Shown here: piece by piece, positions 8,015 to 17,139 of the stretch
Position numbering within the stretch: the first letter of the stretch is position 1
How the letters are laid out: each line of letters starts with the position of its first letter
Assembly (NCBI GenBank): GCA_965218555.1
Contig: OZ244625.1
Coordinates: 3,348,001 to 3,412,000 of the forward strand
Reading direction: 5' to 3'
Source: JAPPLB01 sp965218555
GTDB lineage: Bacteria; Acidobacteriota; Terriglobia; Bryobacterales; UBA6623
Length of the DNA: 64,000 nucleotides
Position numbers and translations under genes: made by a program
Notes under the pieces: model-generated
What the model saw: the letters and a program-made list of their open reading frames with translations, nothing else
What the model was told of the DNA's origin: nothing
The model's database searches: none

Positions 8015-9862
8015 CTACTCCATCGGCACTTTCGTGGTGATATAACCGATCTCCGGCAGTGGCGCAGTCCCATTCCGGAGCGCCTTGTCATGGAAGGACG
8101 TGGGACTGAAGTCCTGCGTCGTGTTCTGGTAGTGCTCCCTCACCCGCAGCCATTCCTGCCAGCCGTGATAGTAGAGCGGCAACTGCGCCGAGGTCAGCTT
8201 GGCCCGCAGGATCTTGCTGCGGACCTCTTCTGATTCCTGGAAGGCTCGTTCCCGCAGCAACTCGGCGGCCTCGTCATCGCTCATGTCCATCGCGTGCATG
8301 CGGATATCGAGAACCGCGTTCGCCTGGATCCGGAGTTGCTCCTTCAGCCAGTTGATCTGGAACTCGTCGGATCTTTCCTGATAACCTGCGTCCGCTATGA
8401 CATGCTCAATGTAGCTGGCCCAACCTTCGACGTAGCTCGGATCGGGGAAAGCCGCCCGCAGCAGCCGGCTCAACTCGGGAGCCGGGTCGGGCGCCTCGGG
8501 GTCGACAAAGCCTTCATTCGAAAACTCCGATTGCAGGTAATGCCCTGGTATGGCCTCGTGCGCGGTGAGGAGCTTCAGCTTGAACAGGTTGTATTCACGC
8601 AGCTTCGACCTCGTTCGCGCCCTCGACCAATCCGACGGAATCGGCGTCACCCAGTAGAAGGCGCTCAATTCCGGCTTCATCGGCGGAGCGCTCACGAATC
8701 CCGCCACTGCATGAACGCCGCGCATGAATTCCGGCGTGTCGATCACCTGCAGATTGTTGCGCTTCGGCACATTGACCAGGCCGGCATCCACCACGAAGCT
8801 GCTCAACTCATTCATGTCTTTCTTGATCTGGTCGACGAACTGGTCTCCGCTCCGAAGTCGGTTATCGTCCGCTACGACCTCGAGCACTTCGTTCATCAGA
8901 GCGATGTTGTTGGGCGGCCGTTGCCCGCCATAGATGGCGCGGTGCATCGGTTTCGCCTTCTCGATTATCTGGTCATAGGTCGTCTGGAGTGCGGCCTCGA
9001 CCTCTTGCAGGAGTTGGTCCGGGGTCTTGTCCGTGTTGAGCATCACCTTCAGCTTTTCGGAGTAAAGCTGACTGCCCAGACGCCAGTCATGCCCGCCGCG
9101 CTTCGGCAAATCGTTCTTCAGATAGTCGTCGAATTCTCGTAAAGCGTCCAGCGCCGGCCCGGCTGCAGCATCGTAATCTCCCTTCAGCTCTGCCGGCAGT
9201 TCCGCGGGAATGGCCCTTGCTACAAGGTTGATGACCCCTTGGTTCTCATCGATCGCTACGTCGATCCAAACGGTAGAGGACGCCTTCAGGTTCGCCCTTG
9301 CCTGATCCAGGAACGCCGGGATCTTCTGCAGCCTTCCGATCAGGTGCCTGTAGCGCTCGACTGCGGGCGCATACTCGTGCACCATGAGCGTGTGGAGGGC
9401 GGTTCCGAGAAGCTCGATGTAAATCCTGGGGTTGTGTTCGTGGGCGCGTTCTCTCTCAAGCTCGAACAGCATCCGGTCGATGTAGTTGTTCACCACTGCA
9501 TGGTCGACAAACGGGTGCAGCCTGAGATCTTGGTCACGATTGATTTCTGCGTCGAGCTTCGCCCGGAAGTCCTTCATCGTTGCGATTTTCTTGGCAATCG
9601 CGTCACTCGAAAAGTCATCCAGCATCTCATCGAGACGGACTTCCGGTCCTGCCGGTTCCCCCTCCTCGCCGGCCGGCGTGTGGACGTAGTAGCCGAGGGT
9701 CGTTGAATATACCGGGTTCTGCGCCAACGTCTCGTAGAGAAACGGCTTGGCCGCGGCCTGAAAGACTAAATCGCGGGGGTCCTCGGTCGCACACGCACCC
9801 AGGAGCACGGACAACACCGTTACGGCACCAACTAACCCTCGCTTCGTCAACATCGACAACAC
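8015..9862 (-). CDS. DUF885 family lipoprotein, probable metallopeptidase-like
   Basis: A 615-residue protein with a lipoprotein signal ending LLGAC (Cys 24), so it is probably anchored in an envelope membrane. DUF885 proteins carry a zinc-type motif; here HEAIPGHYLQ at residues 435-444 with His435, Glu436 and His441. Peptidase activity has been proposed for the family, but substrates are mostly unknown. The start at 9862 is preceded by GAGGTG at a suitable distance. The gene is transcribed away from the ftsZ end and converges with the radical SAM gene across about 124 bases. Confidence 0.85.
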   Translation of the reverse strand: MLSMLTKRGLVGAVTVLSVLLGACATEDPRDLVFQAAAKPFLYETLAQNPVYSTTLGYYVHTPAGEEGEPAGPEVRLDEMLDDFSSDAIAKKIATMKDFRAKLDAEINRDQDLRLHPFVDHAVVNNYIDRMLFELERERAHEHNPRIYIELLGTALHTLMVHEYAPAVERYRHLIGRLQKIPAFLDQARANLKASSTVWIDVAIDENQGVINLVARAIPAELPAELKGDYDAAAGPALDALREFDDYLKNDLPKRGGHDWRLGSQLYSEKLKVMLNTDKTPDQLLQEVEAALQTTYDQIIEKAKPMHRAIYGGQRPPNNIALMNEVLEVVADDNRLRSGDQFVDQIKKDMNELSSFVVDAGLVNVPKRNNLQVIDTPEFMRGVHAVAGFVSAPPMKPELSAFYWVTPIPSDWSRARTRSKLREYNLFKLKLLTAHEAIPGHYLQSEFSNEGFVDPEAPDPAPELSRLLRAAFPDPSYVEGWASYIEHVIADAGYQERSDEFQINWLKEQLRIQANAVLDIRMHAMDMSDDEAAELLRERAFQESEEVRSKILRAKLTSAQLPLYYHGWQEWLRVREHYQNTTQDFSPTSFHDKALRNGTAPLPEIGYITTKVPME

Positions 9863-10126
9863 CTCGACTCCCGTATGGGCTGAAATTCAATCACGCTTCG
9901 AAACAGAAAGGGGAACGGGCAAACGAGGGGCTCCGAACCCAGCGGTCCTGCCGACAAGAAAACTATCATAAAGGAGCCATCTGAGCAGATCAACTAAGAT
10001 TCAAATTCAAAACCCGGAGGTAAACGAGAACTGGCTTAACCACGTCACTCGCGTTACGGCTGAGGCCGGGCGTCAACCCCCGCCCCGCTCGGAGCAAGAA
10101 TACTCTGTCGTCGGGACGTAGGCCTG

Positions 10127-11371
10127 TTAGTCGAACCCTATCTGTCGGCGCAGATAGGCCGGCTTCTCCAGGTCAGCCGGATCCGATTCCGCCGGGGCCG
10201 ATTCCTCTGCCTGAATCTGCGGGGACTCCTCGTAGGGGAACTCGTCCGGCCCAGACGCCGGCTCCGGCTCGGTTTCCTCGGGTTCGGGGACCGCTCTTAC
10301 ACGGCCGCGCGCAACTGCGGCCTGTTGCAGCATCTGGCGAATCTCGGCACTGGCCATCGCCGATTCCGGTGAGACTTGGCGCCCTACGTCGACACTCCCG
10401 TTACGGAAGCCTGTCGCGACGACGGTGATCTTCACCTTCGCGCCCATCGACTCATCCTGCACAGCCCCGAAGATGATGTTGGCATCGGGATCAGCGATCT
10501 TCTGTACCTCTGACGAGGCCTCGTGAACGTCATGCAGTCCTAGTTGCGACGATCCCGTAATGCTGATCAGCAGCCCACGCGCTCCTTCGACTCCCGCAGC
10601 CTCCAGCAATGGACTTGACATGGCATTGCGCGCCGCCTCGATCGCGGCGTTCGTCCCTTCCGCCACGGCCGTTCCCATCACGGCGTATCCCATGCCTTGC
10701 ATCACCGCCCGCACATCGGAGAAGTCACGGTTGATAATGCCCGGGATCAAAATGATGTCGCTGATGCCTTGCACGGCCTGCCGGAGAATTTCGTCGGCCA
10801 TCCGGAATGCCTCGAAGAAACTCGTTCCGCGCTCGACAACCCCAATCAAGTGCTCGTTGGGAATCGTAATGATCGTGTCGACGGCCTCTGCCAATTCGGC
10901 CAGACCATTCTCGGCGATGGCCATCCGCTGCTTGCCCTCGAATGCGAACGGCTTCGTGGCCACGGCGACCGTCAGTGCGCCCAACTCGCTCGCCAACGAA
11001 GCGACGATCGGAGCGGCCCCGGTACCGGTCCCGCCTCCGAGACCGGTGGTGACGAACACCATGTCCGAATCATCCAGTAACTCGATCAGTCGTTCTGTTT
11101 CTTCAAGCGCCGCCGCGCGCCCCACTTCCGGGTCGGCGCCGGTTCCTCGCCCTCGTGTCAACCGAACGCCTATCTGCAATTTGATATCGGCATTCGAGGC
11201 CTGCAATGCCTGTTCGTCGGTATTGACCGCGATAAAGGTCACGCCTGCGATGCCCGCCTCGATCATCCGGTTGACGGCATTGCAACCTGCTCCACCCACG
11301 CCAAACACCCTGATGCGCGTGTTGGGGGCTGTTACGTCGTCAAACGTAAACTTCACGCCTTCATTTGCCAT
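10127..11371 (-). CDS. ftsZ: cell division protein FtsZ
   Basis: FtsZ is the tubulin-like GTPase that forms the division ring. The 414-residue protein has the nucleotide loop VGGAGCNAVNRM (25-36), the tubulin signature GGGTGTG (112-118) and the T7 synergy loop. The C-terminal linker (about 320-395) is acidic and Pro/Glu-rich, and the extreme C-terminus KPAYLRRQIGF is the usual FtsA/ZipA-binding peptide. The ftsA stop lies 19 bases inside the ftsZ start region, so the two are coupled. It is the last gene of the dcw cluster; I saw no strong terminator in the following 264 bases. Confidence 0.98.
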   Translation of the reverse strand: MANEGVKFTFDDVTAPNTRIRVFGVGGAGCNAVNRMIEAGIAGVTFIAVNTDEQALQASNADIKLQIGVRLTRGRGTGADPEVGRAAALEETERLIELLDDSDMVFVTTGLGGGTGTGAAPIVASLASELGALTVAVATKPFAFEGKQRMAIAENGLAELAEAVDTIITIPNEHLIGVVERGTSFFEAFRMADEILRQAVQGISDIILIPGIINRDFSDVRAVMQGMGYAVMGTAVAEGTNAAIEAARNAMSSPLLEAAGVEGARGLLISITGSSQLGLHDVHEASSEVQKIADPDANIIFGAVQDESMGAKVKITVVATGFRNGSVDVGRQVSPESAMASAEIRQMLQQAAVARGRVRAVPEPEETEPEPASGPDEFPYEESPQIQAEESAPAESDPADLEKPAYLRRQIGFD

Positions 11372-12615
11372 CGGGTTGATCCCCGCTCTCTTGAGTGCTC
11401 CTCACCCTTTAATCGAAAGATGGCCTTCAGCCATTCCCTTGCTTTCTGTCGCCGCCGCCTGCCGTGCAGATGCAATCGTTGTCCGTAGAGTACCAAGCCC
11501 AAGGCTGTCGCCCAACCCGGCTGATCGAGTTCCTCCGGTAAATCTTCGATGCGCATGGGCAATCCGATGCGGGCGCTGCAATCCAATACGTCCTCGGCCG
11601 CATCACACCCACCCGCGATCGCAGCGAGTCCACCTGTCAATACCAGGCCGCCGATCAGCCGTTCCTGAATGCCGACACTGCGGAATTCCTCTCCCAACAT
11701 CTTGAACAATTCCTCGGCGCGCGCCTGAAGGATTTCGTTCAGCAGACGCCGCGGATACGTTTGCGGCTGATCGTCAACCAGGCTCGGCACTTCGACGGAA
11801 ACGTTCGAAGGGGTATCGTCCACCACGGCACAGCCGCATTGATGGATCAGCATCTCGGCATCGGCTCGGGAAGTGCGCATCACCTCGGCGACATCGTTGA
11901 TGAAATGATCTCCTCCCACGGCGACGCTGGTCGCGAGCCTTAGCTTATTCTCGAGGTAGACTACGAGATCAACCGACCCGGAGCCCATGTCCGCCACGGC
12001 GACGCCAAGCTCGCGCTCTTGTTCTTCCAGCACTGCTTGCGCGGCCGCAAAGGCCTCGAATACCGTCTCATCGACGACAATGCCGGCCCGGTTCACCACC
12101 GCGTGGATGTTGTGGTGGGCCTGCGCGGCGGCCGACACGACCTGCGCGTGGCCATCGAGCCGCCGTGCCTTCATGCCGCGTGGATTCTGTACCGTGATCT
12201 GACGGTCGACCGTGAACTCCAGCGGCACGACCTGCATCACCGTCCGATCGTCGCTGAGAGGACCCTGCGCGGCTGCTTTGAAGAGATCTGCGACGTGCTC
12301 GGATCCAATCTCAGCGCCCTTGACCGGTAAGTTCACGTAGCTGTGGCAAACGTTGCTGCGAACGTGACTGCCTCCCACGCCGACAACCGCCGATTCTATG
12401 ACCAAACCGCCGTTTCGTTCCGCTTCTTCGATCGCGGCCTCAACTGAGGCAAGCACTGGTTCCTGGTCAGCAATCACACCCCGAGTCCAGCCGCGAGAAG
12501 GCGCCGATCCATGGCTGATAAAGCGCAGATGCGAATCCTCTTCGATGGCCACCAGACACCGGGTCCGATAGCTGCCGAGATCCAGCCCAACGAGATAACC
12601 GTTACTCTTTGCCAT
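11353..12615 (-). CDS. ftsA: cell division protein FtsA
   Basis: FtsA is the actin-like protein that tethers FtsZ filaments to the inner membrane. The 420-residue sequence opens with YLVGLDLGSYRTRCLVAI, the phosphate-1 motif of the actin fold. It contains VADMGSGSVDLVVY (phosphate 2) and VLTGGLAAIAG (adenosine motif). The C-terminus is basic with an amphipathic stretch around AREWLKAIFRL that fits a membrane-targeting helix. It lies 3 bases after ftsQ and overlaps ftsZ by 19 bases. Confidence 0.95.
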   Translation of the reverse strand: MAKSNGYLVGLDLGSYRTRCLVAIEEDSHLRFISHGSAPSRGWTRGVIADQEPVLASVEAAIEEAERNGGLVIESAVVGVGGSHVRSNVCHSYVNLPVKGAEIGSEHVADLFKAAAQGPLSDDRTVMQVVPLEFTVDRQITVQNPRGMKARRLDGHAQVVSAAAQAHHNIHAVVNRAGIVVDETVFEAFAAAQAVLEEQERELGVAVADMGSGSVDLVVYLENKLRLATSVAVGGDHFINDVAEVMRTSRADAEMLIHQCGCAVVDDTPSNVSVEVPSLVDDQPQTYPRRLLNEILQARAEELFKMLGEEFRSVGIQERLIGGLVLTGGLAAIAGGCDAAEDVLDCSARIGLPMRIEDLPEELDQPGWATALGLVLYGQRLHLHGRRRRQKAREWLKAIFRLKGEEHSRERGSTRWQMKA

Positions 12616-12618
12616 TCC

Positions 12619-13476
12619 TCAGGAATCCACTCGCCGGACAGCCACTTGCCCCTGGAAGCGCAGATCGACGGAACCGATCCGTCCATACTTTTTCTTCCAA
12701 CTCCGCACGTACTTGTGAAAGAAATCCCAGCGGTGACGGAACCTCGCGGCCCCCATTTTCAGTTCGACGACATCACCATCATAAAGGATGAGAACACGAG
12801 CGTTGGACGAATCAGCAACGTCAATCTCCGACACCTTGTCGCGCTCGTCGCCCAACTCCTTCAAAAGATCTTGCACCAGGGCGATACGGACTCGCCGCTC
12901 AGCAGTTGACATCCCGTCGTCAAGACCCGAGACGACGGGTAGCTCGAGATCAAAATCCGCCGGCGGATCGAGAAAGACACCGTTCGGGTCCACGAGCCGG
13001 GGGCTTGAGAAATCCGCCGCACCCACTGTCCGCACCCAGGCAACAGGTTCCCGCTCCTCGACATGCACCCAGACCTGGTTTGGCCAAACCCGCAGAACAC
13101 GCGCTTGCTTGATCCATGCCATCGCAAGTAACTTGAAGCGATGTAGGTCCGTCGGAATCGCCGCCATGCTCCGGCCACGATCGGATTCGAAGATCCGTCG
13201 TATCGCTGATTCCTCGACGAAACGCAGTCCGGTGACGCGTAAACTCTGCTCATCGGCGCTGAACCGGAAGGAAGGCGAAGCTTCGACGTAGCGGACGATC
13301 GCATGCTGCGCTGCGAATACAAGGCCAAGCGCAATGAGGCCCAGCGCACACCACCGCCCCATCATCCGCGCCCACGCGGCAGGCCCGCGCCGCACGTTAA
13401 CGGGCTTGGTGCTGCGTAAATAGGCGGACTCTTCGCTCCTTTGGCCCTGCTTTGTCTGTTTGGCTTTTTCGGGCAT
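12619..13476 (-). CDS. ftsQ: cell division protein FtsQ
   Basis: FtsQ is a bitopic divisome protein that joins FtsL/FtsB and early division proteins in the periplasm. The 285-residue protein has a basic cytoplasmic tail, a membrane helix at about 41-58 and a POTRA domain from about 70, with VTGLRFVEESAIRRIFE as its first strands. The FtsQ domain follows (WPNQVWVHVEEREPVAWVR). It is the usual length and sits between murC (12 bases upstream) and ftsA. Confidence 0.93.
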   Translation of the reverse strand: MPEKAKQTKQGQRSEESAYLRSTKPVNVRRGPAAWARMMGRWCALGLIALGLVFAAQHAIVRYVEASPSFRFSADEQSLRVTGLRFVEESAIRRIFESDRGRSMAAIPTDLHRFKLLAMAWIKQARVLRVWPNQVWVHVEEREPVAWVRTVGAADFSSPRLVDPNGVFLDPPADFDLELPVVSGLDDGMSTAERRVRIALVQDLLKELGDERDKVSEIDVADSSNARVLILYDGDVVELKMGAARFRHRWDFFHKYVRSWKKKYGRIGSVDLRFQGQVAVRRVDS

Positions 13477-13488
13477 TCGCTCGCCTCC

Positions 13489-14913
13489 TTACCCGGCACT
13501 CTTGTACGGCATTCGTATGCTTGCTTTTCCAGCAACCAGTCTTTCGAGTAGTCGCGGGCCGGCCTGCGAGATGTTGCCGGCGCCCAGAGTCACAATCACG
13601 TCTCCTTCTTGGGCGGCGGCGGCGGCTCCCTCGATGGCTGCATCCATCGAAGCTACGTATTGGACCGCCGGCCGGCTGGCGGCTTGAATCCGGCGTGTCA
13701 GCTCTTCCGAGTTCACACCCCCGATCGGATCTTCGCCGGCGCTGTAGATATCGACGACAAAGAGCCGGTCGCAGTCGCCGAAACAATGCGCAAACTCGTC
13801 CATTAGCGCAGCGGTTCGCGTATAGCGGTGCGGTTGAAAGACAACAAGTACTCGCTCGAAGGCCGACGTCTTCGCCGCTGCGAGGGTCGCCGCGATCTCC
13901 GTCGGATGGTGACCGTAATCATCGATCACCGTCACGCCTCGCGCTGTGCCGCGAGTCTGGAACCGCCGATCGACACCCGTAAACGAACGCAGCCCTGTCC
14001 GGATGACGTCCGGTTCCAGCCCCAGCTCCAAACCCACCAGAACGGCGGCCACCGCATTGCTTGCGTTATGGCGGCCCAGACTGTTGACCTGGAACCACCC
14101 GAGGTCATCACCGCGGAATGTCAGCCGAAAGCGGCTTCCGGCGTGTCCGCAAGTGATCGAGCTCGCAACCAAATCGGCGTCGGGGGTCGTGCCGTAGGTG
14201 CGCACCGGTTTCTGAATCCGAGGCAGAATCGACCTCACTTGCGGGTCGTCGATGCCCAGCAGTGCTGCGCCGTAGAATGGCACCTTGTTCGCGAACTCGA
14301 CAAAGCCGTCAATGAGCGCTCCATAGGTGCCGTAGTGGTCCAGATGCTCTTGATCCAGTGTTGTGATCACGGCCAGAATTGGCGCCAATCGCAAGAAGGA
14401 TCCGTCGCTCTCGTCTGCTTCCGCCAGCAGCAGGTCGCTCTTGCCGAGCCGCGCATTCGATCCCATGGAGTCGACGCGGCCACCGACAACGACCGTCGGG
14501 TCTTTGCCCGCCGAGTGGAGCACCGCGGCGGCCATCGATGTCGTTGTCGTCTTGCCATGACTGCCGGTAATCGCGATCCCATACTTCAAGCGCATCAATT
14601 CCGCAAGAAGTTCACCGCGCTGGATGATGGGAATTCGCGCCTCAACGGCTGCGGCCCGCTCCAGGTTCGACTCCTGGATTGCTGCGCTCACAACGACCGT
14701 GTCGGCGGTGCCGACGTTCTCCGCCGCGTGGCCTTGAAAGACCGTCGCGCCTAGCGATTCCAGGCGCTTCGTCATCGCCGTGGACCGCAAATCGGAGCCG
14801 CTGACCTCGTATCCGAGGTTCAGCAGAATCTCAGCCAGTCCGCTCATGCCTATCCCGCCTATCCCGACGAAGTGAATGTGGCGGTGAGTAACGGCGATAT
14901 CTTCGAAAAACAT
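13489..14913 (-). CDS. murC: UDP-N-acetylmuramate--L-alanine ligase
   Basis: MurC adds L-alanine to UDP-MurNAc, the first amino-acid step of peptidoglycan precursor synthesis in the cytoplasm. The protein begins with an HFVGIGGIGMSGLAEIL nucleotide-binding loop and carries the Mur ligase ATP site GSHGKTTT (117-124). Later come TTLDQEHLDHYGTY and the C-terminal domain block VIDDYGHHPTEI, which is characteristic of MurC/Mpl. I chose ATG 14913 because GGGAG lies five bases before it; a TTG four codons upstream is less likely. The murG stop is 13 bases before the start. Confidence 0.96.
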   Translation of the reverse strand: MFFEDIAVTHRHIHFVGIGGIGMSGLAEILLNLGYEVSGSDLRSTAMTKRLESLGATVFQGHAAENVGTADTVVVSAAIQESNLERAAAVEARIPIIQRGELLAELMRLKYGIAITGSHGKTTTTSMAAAVLHSAGKDPTVVVGGRVDSMGSNARLGKSDLLLAEADESDGSFLRLAPILAVITTLDQEHLDHYGTYGALIDGFVEFANKVPFYGAALLGIDDPQVRSILPRIQKPVRTYGTTPDADLVASSITCGHAGSRFRLTFRGDDLGWFQVNSLGRHNASNAVAAVLVGLELGLEPDVIRTGLRSFTGVDRRFQTRGTARGVTVIDDYGHHPTEIAATLAAAKTSAFERVLVVFQPHRYTRTAALMDEFAHCFGDCDRLFVVDIYSAGEDPIGGVNSEELTRRIQAASRPAVQYVASMDAAIEGAAAAAQEGDVIVTLGAGNISQAGPRLLERLVAGKASIRMPYKSAG

Positions 14914-14925
14914 GAATGCTCCCAA

Positions 14926-16020
14926 CTAGGCCTTCCCGGCGACCTCCGCCAGACTCTCCAACAGTAACGCCGCTCTCTCGGCCGCCCCCGGTCTTGCACG
15001 GGAGCGGGAGGATTCCTCCATTTTTGCAAGGGCGGAGGGCTGATCCCAAAGCTGCTCGACGTCCCGAACGAGCCGATCGCCCGTCATTGCACGATCTTCA
15101 ACAACGATCGCTGCGCCTGCCGCGCTCTGCGCGCGTGCGTTCAACAGCTGATGCTGATCGGCGGCATAGGGATACGGAACCAGGATCGAGGCCTTTCCTG
15201 CAGCGCACAACTCAACTACTGCCGAGGCGCCGGATCGGCAGATCACGAGGTCGACCTGACCGAAGATCTGCGGCATATCCCGAAAAAAGGGCGCGACCTC
15301 GGCGTCCACCTCGCAGTCGTCGTATGCCGCCCGCACTGTCTCGAGATCGCGTTCTCCCGTTTGATGAAAAATTTTCAATTCAGATAGCCTCCCTTTTTGT
15401 TTCCAGAGCGCCAGCGCTTCGACGGCGGCGGTATTCAAGGTATGCGCGCCCTGGCTGCCGCCCGTGATCAACAAGCTGAATGGCTCCCGCCGCGTTCTTC
15501 GCGGCAGATCGAAAAACTCCCGCCGAATAGGAATACCGATTACTTCTGCCCGCCCTTTGCCGAAGTAGGGAAGCGCTTCCGGAAACGCGACCAAGCCGCG
15601 CGACACGAACGGCGCGGCCCAGCGGACCGCCAATCCAGGCTTCGCGTTCGGTTCGAGCACCACAACGGGAATCTCTGACATTCGCGCCATCAACATCATC
15701 GGCCCTGAAGCGTAGCCGCCCAGGCTGAGAACCGCCCCGGGATGCCATCGATCGAGCACGCGGCTTGCCTGCAACAGACTCGCAGGCAAGCCCGCCACGG
15801 TCTTGAGACGATTGCGCAGCGACAAACCCTTGAGCGCACCCGTCTCGAGCAACTCCAGCGCAAACCCGGCCGCGGGGACAAGCCGCGTCTCCTGACCTCG
15901 GCTCGTGCCTACGAACACGCACTCGTGACCTCGCGCGTGCAGCTCGCGGGCGACCTCTATGCCCGGCAGGACATGTCCGCCCGTTCCTCCGGCGGCGATC
16001 AAAACCGTCGCACGCTTCAT
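14926..16020 (-). CDS. murG: UDP-GlcNAc--undecaprenyl-PP-MurNAc-pentapeptide transferase
   Basis: MurG converts lipid I to lipid II at the inner face of the cytoplasmic membrane. The 364-residue GT28 protein has the N-terminal glycine-rich loop GGTGGHVLPG (11-20), SLGGYASGP, and the C-terminal UDP-GlcNAc region LVICRSGASAVVELCAAGKASILVPYP, all family hallmarks. It lies between ftsW (23 bases upstream) and murC. Confidence 0.97.
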   Translation of the reverse strand: MKRATVLIAAGGTGGHVLPGIEVARELHARGHECVFVGTSRGQETRLVPAAGFALELLETGALKGLSLRNRLKTVAGLPASLLQASRVLDRWHPGAVLSLGGYASGPMMLMARMSEIPVVVLEPNAKPGLAVRWAAPFVSRGLVAFPEALPYFGKGRAEVIGIPIRREFFDLPRRTRREPFSLLITGGSQGAHTLNTAAVEALALWKQKGRLSELKIFHQTGERDLETVRAAYDDCEVDAEVAPFFRDMPQIFGQVDLVICRSGASAVVELCAAGKASILVPYPYAADQHQLLNARAQSAAGAAIVVEDRAMTGDRLVRDVEQLWDQPSALAKMEESSRSRARPGAAERAALLLESLAEVAGKA

Positions 16021-16043
16021 CGACTGACTCGCTTCGCACTAGA

Positions 16044-17120
16044 TCACCCAGCATGCCGGCTGATGCTCAACAAAATGCCCGATGCTGCCAGCGCCATCAT
16101 GACCGCCGAACCGCCGTAGCTCACAAACGGCAGCGGCATGCCCTTCGTCGGCAGCATCGCCAGCACCACGCCGAAGTTCACCAGCGCCTGGCACACGATC
16201 ATCGCCGTAATGCCGATCGCCAGAAACTTTCCGAAGTGGTCCGGCGCGTGCATCGCAACGACAACGCCTCGCCACAACAGAACGCCGAAAGCCACTACGA
16301 CCAGCGTTGCGACGATGAAGCCGAGTTCCTCGCAAATCAATGCGAAGATGAAATCGGTATGCACTTCCGGCAGAAACCGCATTTTCTGGCGTCCTTCCAT
16401 CAAACCCTGTCCAAACAAGCCGCCGGAGCCCACCGCGATCTGCGATTGAATGATCTGAAAACCGGCGTTGGCCGGATCTGATTCCGGGTCCAGGAACACC
16501 AGAAGGCGCTTGATGCGGTAAGGCTCCAACCACACCGCGAGGGCCAGCAGCGGCAGGGCCACCAAGGATGCCAGCACAAAATAGATCATCCGCAGGCCCG
16601 CCACCCAGAACATCACAGCGGCGATCAGGGCCAGCATGATGGCCCCGCCAAGATCCCGCCCGCCGAGAACGAGAAGGCCAAACACCCCCAGAATCGCCGA
16701 TGCGCCCAGTAGCGTGCGCCATTCGTTCAGCTTGTCGCCGTGTTTATCGAGGTAGAAGGCCAGGAACACGATGACGGCAATCTTGGCAAGCTCGGAAGGC
16801 TGAAACGAGATTGCGCCAATTCGCAGGAAACGGTACGTGTTGGCCGTCTGTGCACCGAAGAACACCAAGACCAGCAGTGCCACGGAAATACCGACGATGG
16901 GGAAGACGACACGGGTCCGCCGCCAGTGCCGGTAGTCGAGAAACATCAACACACGCATCGCGGCAAGACCTAGTGCCAACGCGATCGACTGCTTGATCAC
17001 GTACCGAGCGGACGCGCCCTCACCACCTGTAGTGGCGCTAAAGACCATCACCAGCCCAAAAAACGACAACAGAATCACCGTGACGCATAGGAGGCGATCG
17101 CAATGTAGAAATCTCGGCAT
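16044..17120 (-). CDS. ftsW: lipid II polymerase FtsW (SEDS family)
   Basis: FtsW is the division-specific SEDS glycosyltransferase that polymerises lipid II with its partner FtsI. The 358-residue protein shows about ten membrane helices and SEDS motifs such as GLGLAAMRVL, the FQPSELAKIAVIVFLAFYL segment, and the C-terminal TKGMPLPFVSYGGSAVMM block. RodA is a close paralogue; position between murD and murG in the dcw cluster identifies this copy as FtsW. Confidence 0.94.
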   Translation of the reverse strand: MPRFLHCDRLLCVTVILLSFFGLVMVFSATTGGEGASARYVIKQSIALALGLAAMRVLMFLDYRHWRRTRVVFPIVGISVALLVLVFFGAQTANTYRFLRIGAISFQPSELAKIAVIVFLAFYLDKHGDKLNEWRTLLGASAILGVFGLLVLGGRDLGGAIMLALIAAVMFWVAGLRMIYFVLASLVALPLLALAVWLEPYRIKRLLVFLDPESDPANAGFQIIQSQIAVGSGGLFGQGLMEGRQKMRFLPEVHTDFIFALICEELGFIVATLVVVAFGVLLWRGVVVAMHAPDHFGKFLAIGITAMIVCQALVNFGVVLAMLPTKGMPLPFVSYGGSAVMMALAASGILLSISRHAG

Positions 17121-17139
17121 GTCCTTCCGTGCAATCTTC

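Noticed and set aside
10560..11705. 381-codon plus-strand frame across ftsZ and ftsA
   Set aside because: Both underlying minus-strand genes are unmistakable; the frame is rich in Ser, Pro and Ala as a shadow.
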